Part shown: positions 47,801 to 57,400 of the stretch, in pieces
Position numbering within the stretch: the stretch's first letter is position 1
Layout: each line of letters opens with the position of its first letter
Assembly: GCF_022581195.2 (NCBI RefSeq)
Contig: NC_061459.1
Location: 6,448,001-6,512,000, forward strand
Origin: Helicoverpa zea
Lineage: Eukaryota; Arthropoda; Insecta; Lepidoptera; Noctuidae
Length of the DNA: 64,000 bases
Direction: 5' to 3'
Program-made: the position numbers and the translations under genes
Notes under the pieces: model-generated
Databases searched by the model: none
What the model was told of the DNA's origin: nothing
Seen by the model: only the letters and a program-made list of their open reading frames with translations

Positions 47801-48693
47801 TTTGGCCAGCTGTACAGTAGTTGGCTTAAATAGTAACTAAAGTTTGACATACATTTGGATCATAGCTTATTACCGGATTTGAATCACCAACAATTAAAAG
47901 AGAGGTTGTCATCCCTAAGTTTAAGCCAATTCAAGTTTGTTTTGTACGTGAAATAGTGTCCTTAGGTCCTAGGCCTAGTACCTAATCAAATTAGTATATA
48001 TATTAGTATATCATTAGTAGTAATAAGAAATTCCATCTTTTCCTATCTCTATTCCATATTTTCTACTTATTCCAATTACTTACGCTGGGATGTATCTACC
48101 TGGGTTTGAAAAAGAGTTTTATGAATTTTAAGAGAAATACACTAGGTACTAGCTACTAGTTTTTCATTTTATTTATGTGTATTTTTTGAGCTTTTATCTT
48201 ACGAGCGAAGCGGACGTACCTACCTACAGATCATTTCGAGATTTCCAGGGATAATACAGAATGGCAAAATTTTCAGCTTTTTAACCTTTTGGTGAGATTT
48301 GGTTCTAGCTCTATTTTTTTATTTTATTGAACTCATACGATAGGTATTTTTCGTGGTTGATTCTCTAACCAGGAAAAATATCGTATTATATTCATAAGTT
48401 TTAATCTAACGCCATCTTTACTTTTGTGTACGTACGAATTTAGTTTATTACTGTTATTGTCCACAAGATGGCGCTGTTTTTGCATTGTCAAGCTTTGACG
48501 TACTACATACACAGATAAAATAACTTTGATTGACATTCACGTTAGTGACATTTTGACAATCAACAACCAAATTATCGTCATCGCACGTGTATATTATTTG
48601 TAGCCTGTGACTGTGAGTGATTTATACTTGTATATAGGACTTGGCTACATAAATATAATAACGATTTGTTACATTCATCTAAATATAACACAG

Positions 48694-48708
48694 ATGCATG
48701 TTGCTTAA
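48694..48708 (+). promoter_or_regulatory. Overlapping upstream ORF of ribose-5-phosphate isomerase
   Basis: ATGCATG holds two overlapping ATGs. The first (48,694) reads four codons to TAA at 48,706, while the second (48,698) opens the long isomerase form. Ribosomes starting on the first would miss the second and could resume at the ATG at 48,785. Confidence 0.5.
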
Positions 48709-49492
48709 AGTCTGTGCATCGTCAATATTGAAACACAGTGCTACAGTTGTAAACTTACGACAGTTTTGTAGTAAAAGCGCTAAAATGTCTTTAGAAGAAG
48801 CTAAACAATTTGCCGCTCACCGGGCTGTTAATGAGTACGTAACAAATGATTGTATATTCGGCGTCGGCAGTGGATCAACTGTTGTATACGCGGTTCAAAG
48901 GCTCGCTGAAAGAGTGGAAACGGAAAATTTGAAGGTGACCTGCATCCCTACATCATTTCAAGCAAAACAGCTGATCGTTAAGCATAACCTAACATTGGGC
49001 GAGCTCGATACGAATCCTACGATAGACGTGACAATCGATGGAGCCGACGAGGTGGATGCTCACATGACGCTCATCAAGGGTGGTGGCGGTTGTTTACTAC
49101 AAGAAAAAATTGTTGCCTCTTGCTCCAAGAAGCTTATTGTTATAGCTGACTACACAAAAGATTCTAAAAAGCTAGGAGACAGATACAAAAAAGGTATACC
49201 AATAGAAGTTGTCCCCATGGCTTATGTACCAATTCAGAATAAGATTGCTGCTCTTTATGGAGGGGAAGTGAAGTTACGCAAAGCTGTTGCCAAGGCTGGC
49301 CCTGTAGTGACTGACAATGGTAACTTCATTCTCGACTGGGTGTTCACAAACCAAGACTTGGATTGGGACAAAGTAAATAAGTATATAAAAATGATTCCTG
49401 GTGTTGTAGAGACTGGTTTATTTGTAAACATGTGTGAGAAGGCATACTTTGGACAGCCTGAAGGCAATGTAATAGAGAGAGTTGCTGTATAA
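48698..49492 (+). CDS. Rpi: Ribose-5-phosphate isomerase A
   Basis: It interconverts ribose-5-phosphate and ribulose-5-phosphate in the non-oxidative pentose phosphate pathway. A single exon encodes 264 residues, or 235 from the second ATG at 48,785. RpiA signatures in order: VGSGSTVVYAV (phosphate loop), TSFQAKQL, TIDGADEVD, IKGGGGCLLQEKIVA with the catalytic Glu, ADYTKDSKKLG, and C-terminal PGVVETGLFVNMCE. The first 29 residues (MLLKVCASSILKH, LRQFCSKSAK) have no acidic residue and resemble a mitochondrial presequence. The second ATG has good context (TAAAATGT) and fits a cytosolic enzyme. There is no intron; a poly(A)-tail relic of retroposition is not obvious. AATAAA lies near 49,973. Confidence 0.96.
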   Translation: MLLKVCASSILKHSATVVNLRQFCSKSAKMSLEEAKQFAAHRAVNEYVTNDCIFGVGSGSTVVYAVQRLAERVETENLKVTCIPTSFQAKQLIVKHNLTLGELDTNPTIDVTIDGADEVDAHMTLIKGGGGCLLQEKIVASCSKKLIVIADYTKDSKKLGDRYKKGIPIEVVPMAYVPIQNKIAALYGGEVKLRKAVAKAGPVVTDNGNFILDWVFTNQDLDWDKVNKYIKMIPGVVETGLFVNMCEKAYFGQPEGNVIERVAV

Positions 49493-51321
49493 TTTAGCTG
49501 ATAGTTCCAATCATGAACTCTGCTATTGTGTTATGTATTTTTGGTGTTCTTGTTTTAAGGATCAATTTATCAATGTTAAGAGAACTTAAGTATATTCCTA
49601 AAATAATGCAAGCTATACATTGATGTAATTAAGAGTTGAAAAGTACTAGCTAAGCGAAAATATTTTTGTATGATTTTCTGTGTACTTAGTACATATAAAA
49701 AAAGCTATGAGTTACATAACTTTGTGTTTTTATGAATTTCGTCATTTTTTTATCAGCATAAATATTCTTTATCAGCAAAAAACATTGACCAATGTTGATT
49801 TCACAATCAAATGCCTTAGTGGGTGGTAACAATATAATAATATGTATGATAAGAATTAGTTTCACTGATAGTTAAACAGTAGTTTACTTGCTGGTCCATT
49901 TACTTAAGACACAATTTAAAATTTTCAGAGGCTAGGTCTGTGTTCTTGGAACAATCTTCCAGTTGGATCTAAATAAATATTCTAAATATGTAGTTATTAG
50001 AAAAATAAATAGATAAAGTTTCAAAGATTTACTTCCTCCTCCTTGTTAAATGTGTACTATGGATTACCCTCAAACTTAAATCTCATAGAAAAATATTGTA
50101 ATAGAGGTATTACACTAAAAAAGCGTCAAAAAACTCCTCATCACTGTTGACCACAAGCATGCCCAAAAGGCTGGCAGCATTGCCATACTGGATGACAATG
50201 CTTATCCTTTGTCCAAGGTTGTTAGTAGCTAGCCTTTTGGTCATGCGAGACGTCAAGCAGCCTTTTGGAATCTCATAATATCTACTATCTCTTCTATGTG
50301 TGGGTTATTCTTAAGTAGATACCAACTCTTGTTTGTCATATTAATGAATGTGGTTGTATAAATTCTTGTTACTGAAGTGAGCATTGTTGTGTTTGTGTCA
50401 TGTCCTGGATAATATTTTCAGGTACATTACAATATGGGTAAAAATAAATGATAATAAAAGAAAAACTCTATGATACTTCTTTGATTTAATCAAATAAGAA
50501 ACACACTTTGGCAAATTAAAATTTTAACTTGTTTAAAAGTAAACAAATCTGTGTAAGAGGTAGAAAAAATAAAATGTTAAATAGACTTATCATAGTATTA
50601 GGCCTTGCACTTAAAAACTAAATTTTTGTTAATTAACAAGAACTTGTGGCAGATTTTTTATTTGCTTAACAATAAGTCTTTTGTAAATAAACTGTGTGAT
50701 CTAAACAGATATATAATTCAGATCTTCTATTTTATAGCATTACATTCATATAGATGCCCAAGAACATGTTTTATTATACATATATTTAGGGAATGTAAAA
50801 CAGTTGCTATTATAATAAAACTTAAATGCATTTTTACATTGTTCTTATTAATAAATATTCCACTCTTCTGTACACATTTTTACAAAAAATATCAAGCAAG
50901 AATTTTATTTCAAAACACTTAAATTGTGCAATCTGCCTTTAGCTTGCTGGCACTATGAGTTATCATAGGTTGATTTAAAATCTATTCAAACTAAACACCT
51001 ACAACAATATGTTATCTTAACCAGACCAATTAAGAATAAATTTCGATTAGGGGGACTGAAAAGGTCATGTCTATAACATATTTCATTTAGCACATTACTT
51101 TAGTAATTCATTTGTTAAATGAAATTTTACATTTACTATGAAAGAATACAGTGGTCAGAACCATATCTTAAAGCATACAAACCAATTTTGTCAAACCACA
51201 CTAAAAATAATAATTTGTGCTCTAATAAGCGAATTTCTGTCTTGAAGGTATCCTCAATGAATTGTAACAGCTTGATTTGAAAACGCAGACCCTTTTTAAT
51301 AGTGTTAACATGAATGACTTG
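49493..51321. other. Intergenic DNA between Rpi and centrin
   Basis: The Rpi 3' region extends to about 49,980. Apart from the retroelement fragment at 50,110-50,270 I see no gene. A 105-codon frame at 50,605-50,922 is low-complexity and AT-driven. Confidence 0.5.
50110..50270 (-). mobile_element. C-terminal fragment of the zinc-finger/endonuclease retroelement family
   Basis: The minus strand reads NNLGQRISIVIQYGNAASLL and NSDEEFFDAF, close to YYLGQRISMAIQRGNAASLL and SDGDEFFDAF of the 8,113-8,865 ORF. It is a third, separate copy, because its order relative to the 47.7-kb fragment is inverted for a single minus-strand element. Confidence 0.75.
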
Positions 51322-51508
51322 CAGCCAGTTTCTTCATCAAAAGTTAAAGCCAAAGTAAAAGTCAAAGTAATGTCTACAGTAAAAGTAACGGTCAAATTCA
51401 ATTTTTCTATTAGTTTTGCTGTCACTTTAGCCTTGAAAAAACGTACTTGACTGTTACTTTTACTTTAGACATTAATTTAGCTTTAACTTTTGATGAAGAA
51501 ACTGGCTG
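51322..51508. repeat. Foldback element, about 187 bp, with long inverted arms
   Basis: The left arm (51,322-51,397) begins CAGCCAGTTTCTTCATCAAA. The right arm (about 51,451-51,508) is its complement, ending TTTGATGAAGAAACTGGCTG. The left arm has an extra AAAGTAAAAGTC block and a few mismatches. The loop is about 50 bp. It is a MITE or hairpin element with no clear target duplication. Confidence 0.75.
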
Positions 51509-51940
51509 TTAGAAAGACATAACATTTAAGACATAAAGCTTCTATTCTCTATCTATGACAACAATAAATTGACATACACATTGAGAGGGAAATGAAGGTT
51601 ATACAAAAATGCCCAAACATTAAAAATTGGGGTGTTGAAACAGGAATAACCAGTATATTCAACCTATCTACATTACACCAAACATTCAAATATATTTAGA
51701 TGATGATAATAATAAGGGCTTCAGATAATACTGAGGAACTTAAAACCTGGACACCCTGTGAAAATCATCAGAGTAGTAAATATTTTGTCTTTTCAAACAA
51801 ACAGGTACTTTTTTGTGAAACTCTAAAAAAATTGCATATTTCTGTGTATCACTAAAACATTCAGTTGCAGTTGAGAATATTTAAAATGTAAGTGAACACA
51901 CATCAACAGTATAGTGTAAGTATAGTGCATCTGTAAATGT

Positions 51941-53336
51941 CTAATAGAGACTTGTTTTTTTCATGATGCGTAAGAATTCTTCCTGATTGATTTCCCCATC
52001 ACCATCTCTGTCAGCCTCGTCTATCATCTCATGAAGTTCTTCATCTGTGAGGTTCTCACCAAGCTCTTTAGCTACTCTCTTCAGATTTTTAAATGATATC
52101 TTGCCTGGAAATATAAAATTATAACAAAATTAAACAAACCAAGTTAAACTCTAATAGTGATATGCATTAGACTGCAACTTCAAAGGTTCTACTGAAATAA
52201 TTTATAGGCACCAAATAAAGCCACACTATTTGATTAGAATTGAGCTGAAGGAACCAACCAGAAGGTCATGACACAAACGAGGTAACTGTTCACTAGACCA
52301 AGACAAGTGGAAAGGGCAAAGAGACAAGTATGCCTTCACTCGATTTACAAGCTAAGGTGATCTTCACACTGCCCCGCATCACGCTGCATCTTGCGTGTCG
52401 ACGCACCTACGCGCGTTCCTGCGGGAGTGCAGATCTGCATTATCGTGCGGGTTTTTCACGCACTCACGCACGTAGGTGCGTTTCGTAGATTCACGCAAGG
52501 CGGCTTCCATTTTCAAATATACTCGTCACGCCCATTCAAAATCACGCGCGGCAATGCGGGATTCAGTGTGCCATACCTTGCGTCTCGCCCCGCACCTACG
52601 CGCGGGGGTGCGTGTTTCTCCGCATGTATGTGCGTGATCCGCATGAACGCGCGTGGATGCATTTTCAGTGTGTTGGACTATGCGTGTTTTCCATACAAAC
52701 GGAGATATTTCCATACAACGGAAAAAAAACGCATCCACGCACTACGCTGCATTATGCGGGGCAGTGTGATAATCGCCTAAGTCCTATCTAAAGCTTTAGT
52801 GTACAATAACTTACCAGTTTCGTCATCATCAAAAAGTTTGAATGCTTTCATTATCTCTTCTTTAGTATCCTTTTCTGCCATCTTAACAGTCATCAACTCT
52901 TGGAAATCTTCAAAGGATACCTTGCCATCTCCCTTATCTATTTCTGCAATCATCTTTTTAATTTCTTCTTTTTTCGGCTCAAAACCTAATGCTCTGATAG
53001 CTACCTTCAATTCTTTAGTATCTATTTTCCCTGTATTTTCTGTGTCAAAGAGATCAAATGCTTCTTTTATATCTCTTCTTTGTTCGTCTGTCAACTCAAA
53101 CTTAGGTCCTGACTTCTTGCGTACTCCTCCAGTGTTATTGGAGCCAACATTTTTCTTCTGAATATTAGCTACAGCAGTTGCCTGTAAATACGTAGCAGCA
53201 CGTATGAAAATGGACCAGAATACAACTTAAAATATAGCTTATTCTATTATGTATGCTTATTATTTATCTTTTAAGGTAAATGGATATAACTACGAAATGA
53301 AAATGAATAATTGAGTGCTCTTCTAACACTTACCAT
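51941..53336 (-). CDS. Centrin (EF-hand centrosome protein)
   Basis: Exons 53,334-53,336 (ATG only), 52,815-53,181 and 51,941-52,104 give 177 residues. Centrins are calcium-binding proteins of centrioles and basal bodies, also found in nuclear repair and export complexes. After a basic N-terminus (NIQKKNVGSNNTGGVRKKSG), four EF-hands follow: DTENTGKIDTKE, a degenerate DKGDGKVSFED, DDDETGKISFKN, and canonical DRDGDGEINQEE. The C-terminus FLRIMKKTSLY is the centrin hallmark. EF2 is one residue shorter than the standard loop and EF3 ends in Asn, so EF4 and possibly EF1 are the calcium sites. Intron 2 carries a 422-bp Harbinger-type MITE. SREBP lies 1.1 kb upstream on the same strand. Confidence 0.96.
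52353..52780. mobile_element. PIF/Harbinger-type MITE, 422 bp, in centrin intron 2
   Basis: The element 52,356-52,777 has ends GGTGATCTTCACACTGCCCC and complement GGCGATTATCACACTGCCCC, flanked by TAA (52,353-52,355 and 52,778-52,780). It is GC-rich with many CGCAC/GTGCG motifs. It ends 37 bp from the centrin exon 2 donor. Confidence 0.85.
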
Positions 53337-54477
53337 CGTGATAATTTGTAAAATAATTTGCTGCCTTGAAATTCGTTACCCACATACAAAAGTTGTGTTA
53401 GAAGCTAACTATCATGTCTGTTATTCGCAAGGAATAGTAATCTTTCCAATATATTGATCCAATTTCTATGTTTTCAAAATGAAATAATCACAACATTGAA
53501 TTAAAATCGTCCATTTATTGATACAATCGACAAGTTTAAACCATTTAAACAAGTTTTTTTTTGGAGCAATGTCAGTGTCAGTGCTGTCCTGTCAAGTGTC
53601 AGTCAGCTTATTCTATTTTTGTTTATGGCAATCGATGCCGTTGATGCTGATGTCGACGATTCTGCAATTTGCAACACACCGTGTTAGGGATAACGGTGAA
53701 AGGTGTAATAGGTAACAAGTGTAACAACCAAGAATTTTGATACTGGTTCCATCCAGAGGGCTTTCACGAAAGAAGTATCGCAGACGCAACGCTATTAGTG
53801 TCTATGCGATAGCTCAGTAAATACGAACAAAAATATATAGTTCCATTTTCCGCGGGATTTCTTTCGTGAAATAATAGATCAACAAAAAAGGTATATTATA
53901 TTTAAATAGAATATTTCTTATATTTAAATAGAATTCCTTTTTCCACCTCATAGCCTAGCCTTGTCTCAACTACGTTGGGGTCGGCTTCCTTCCAGTCTTA
54001 CGGGATGCAGCTGAGTACCATGCTTACAAGGAGCGACTGCCTATCTGACCTCCTCACCCCAGTTTCCCGGGCAACCCAATATCCCTTGGTAAGACTGGTG
54101 TCAGACTTACTGGCTTCTGACTATCTGCAACTACTGCCAAGGATGTTAACTGACAGCCGGGACGTAGGTCCCGTAGGTAGATAGTTTAACGTGACCTCCC
54201 GAGATATTATTTTAGTTATCCCCGTTTTCAGCCCACGTGTGTATCTTCGCTATCGTGCCGATCCGTACTGTGTGTATAGGCTAATAAGGTTATGAGCAAC
54301 CGCATGCATGGCATTTATCGATGTTGAATACATAGTCCAGGTAAAGTAGGCATGTACAAAAAAAAACGAAACACTTATAAAAAAAAGAATTCATTATAAT
54401 TTATTACGATATCAATAAATTTGATTCATGCAACAAACAAGTATCTATACATTTGTTCTGTAGGCGGAACATTAGTG
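53337..54477. other. Intergenic DNA between SREBP and centrin
   Basis: Holds the centrin promoter region (no clear TATA box) and a minus-strand SINE at 53,945-54,200. A CpG-poor stretch at 53,545-53,700 shows only random frames. Confidence 0.5.
53945..54200 (-). mobile_element. SINE copy, lepidopteran tRNA-derived family, 5'-truncated
   Basis: Same family as 24,585-24,966: plus-strand text GTTGGGGTCGGCTTCC, GAGCGACTGCCTATCTGACC and TGGTGTCAGACTTACTGGCT occurs in the same order. The tRNA-like head is missing. Confidence 0.85.
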
Positions 54478-57400
54478 TTAAGGTGCAGAGGGCATGGTGC
54501 CGATGGACTTCATGAGGTGGTAGCAGTGTGGCAGGCGGGAGCGGTGGCCGATCTTCTGCAGGGTGGCTGCGGCCTGCGCCAGCATGCCGGCGCGTTCCCC
54601 GGGCGCGGCGAGCACGGCGGGCGGCAGGTGCTTGCACGCCATGTACAGCGCCACGGCGCGCTCGCCCTCGCCGCCGCCGCCCTCCAGCGCGCGCTCTGAC
54701 GAACATGCACCAAAATAACTTATTAGTTTACTTGCTTAATTATTGTTTTTGACATCTAATTTGACTTAGATATAATCCGCTTTGTTAGTTAGCTACGTTA
54801 GTTGAACATATTTTTTATTGACTGTTTCATATTGAGGAAGGCTGTCAATACGCCACAGAATGTAATAATATTAATTGTAGAAGCAAAGCCTACCTTTAAA
54901 TAAAACTACTTTTTACTACGGATTTTATCGCGGATATATTAATATTATTTAATTCCGACGTTTCGGATTCTTTACAGCATCCATGGTCACGGGTAGTCTG
55001 CCCGTGACCGTCACCGTAAAAGTAGTTTTATTTAAATGTCTAATATTCGCGTAAGTGTCAGAAATCAATAAAGCCTACCTTTGCCACAAATGATGGAGGA
55101 GCGATTGAGCCTCGGTCGCAGGCTGCCGTCCAGCAGCTGCTGTGTGCGTCTGGGCGCTGCGCCAGCCATCATTCGGCAAACCGCAGATTGCAAGAAAACG
55201 CGGGAAGTCACCCACTGCAAATAGATTAATAGAATATTAATAGGCTATAAGTAATCATCGAAGTCGTTTCCCCGTAAAGTCTTGAATACATAGGAAATTG
55301 AATTCAATTCGCTTTAATACAAAAAAACACCATCTCTTATATTCCAAAATCTTTTGTCCCAACCCAGAAGACACAGAGAGAGTAGGCTCGGGTTAAGCTA
55401 AGCATGTATCACACATAATAATCAACTTCCACATAATTATCTTGGAAGCCTACCCCAACATTGCTGGGAAAAGGCTCGGAGGATGATGACATAATTATCA
55501 ACTTCATCTGCATTGCCTATCCCAACTATATTGGAGTCATCTGCCAATCCAACCAGATGCAGCCGAACACCAGTGTTTTACATGGAGCGACTACCTATAT
55601 AATCTCCTCAACCTGGAAACTCCCTAAATAAAAATTCAAATAACAAAGAGATGCTTACCGGCAAATTTTGCGATATTCTCCTCAAAGAGTGCAGGTCTCG
55701 TTGGAAAGCGCGCAACTGTACGTGAGGTGCAGGTCCGCAGAACGTTTCCGCGGTGACGGCGCATGCGCGGTCCTCGCTCGCCTCCCACACTCCCGCGCGG
55801 ACTTCCAGTAGCCAATCGCAGCAGAGAACTTGCATAAGCTGCCGAAAACAATATTATATTTGTTTTAATCCATTTGGATAAAAAAGTAAGACATAAAATA
55901 AATCGTATAGTTTGGCACAAAAATAGAGAAAATCATAAAAAATATACATAGATTAGATCGATTTTTTTTAAACTACCACTTCAATTACGTAAGAACTCAT
56001 TCACACACTGTTAAGCCATGTATTCACTGGGAAACAATGTTTCAGATACACAGTTTCTGAAACATCACGTAGATGTTTACAGCAACAATGTTTCGGAAAC
56101 TGCCGTCCACACCGTCAGATGTTTACAATATGTCGCCCGAGGAAGTAGTGTTGTTGTGTGGTGCCTACATTTATTTGCATAAGTCCATTTCTAGTAAAAA
56201 GAAAAGAGAAATTACTTGCTATGAAGACATTTATTTGACATTTACAAACAAATGAAACACGCGTCCACACTTGTATCCATATGTTGCGCAACTGATTTGT
56301 TTCTGTGCTCCCCGCCACGGGTGGGGAGCACAGAAACATTCGATAAACACGTAATGTTTACAGAAACAAAATTATATGTTTCTGAAACAAAATTATTTGT
56401 TTCAGAAACACGTAGATTTTGTTTCTGAAACAGTGTTTATAAACAATTGTTTCTCAGTGAATACATGGCTTAAGGTCAACATTTTGTACAATAGACACAT
56501 TGGTAAAGTTCTCGTCAAATAAACTCGCAGTTCTGAAGTTGGCTATAGGTGACTTTATGATGCTTAAAATAATATGAACAAAACGCTACTTCAAAAGAGC
56601 AAAGCTATTCTCGAGGAATGTAATATTTATTTGTGAGCACAAGTATTTAAAATAAAATAATATGACAATAACTATTGCAATTAAAAAATTGAGTCAGCAA
56701 GTACAATGCCGCCATTGTTAGGTATGCTATCAAAACAATGTCACATATTTTGAAAATGTATAGACCATAGGACAATAGCATTGTGCCAAGTTTTTTTAAT
56801 AACAATGTTAGTGTATTTAACAACATTTGATTTAGATTCTATACATAGCATCTAATACATACATAATGCTTCATTCACTTACATGAAACAACGCAAAAAG
56901 AAGCACCTTCAAAGGACCTTTTATTTCCTGTATATCATTCACTTGAATACAAAAAAAAACTTCAAAAACTCGTGATCGTACATTATACTAATCTTATTTT
57001 ATAAGGATAATATTGGACCCACCAATAGGTTGGAAACATGCACAATATGCAGGTTTAATTAAGCTGTGTGCTAACTGATTGATTTGCAACTTTATTTCAA
57101 ATACATTCATTACAATACAAATATATACAAAACTACAGAATTTTCTTTAAAAAATACAAGTATTCAACTTGCTCCAATTTAACTTCTTTACCGATAATAC
57201 ACGTACAACAAAGCCAAAATAAAATCTATACTACATCTTAAAATCAAAAATATAAAAATTAGAAATAAATAAAGAAAAAAAAATAAACCATGCAAGAAAC
57301 AGCTCCGATGCGATGGATGCAACTAATGCGAGATTTGCCTTGTAGTAATATTGCACAACTCGTGTAACCAGTGCAATGCAACTACAATGCACTCCCGTAA

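Noticed and set aside
47690..50270. One retroelement interrupted by Rpi
   Set aside because: Both flanking fragments are minus-strand, but their order is opposite to that in the intact ORF, so they are separate copies.
54404..54752. GC-rich Arg/Ala frames on both strands
   Set aside because: They are shadows of the last SREBP exon (54,478-54,695), which has the conserved C-terminal domain and stop.
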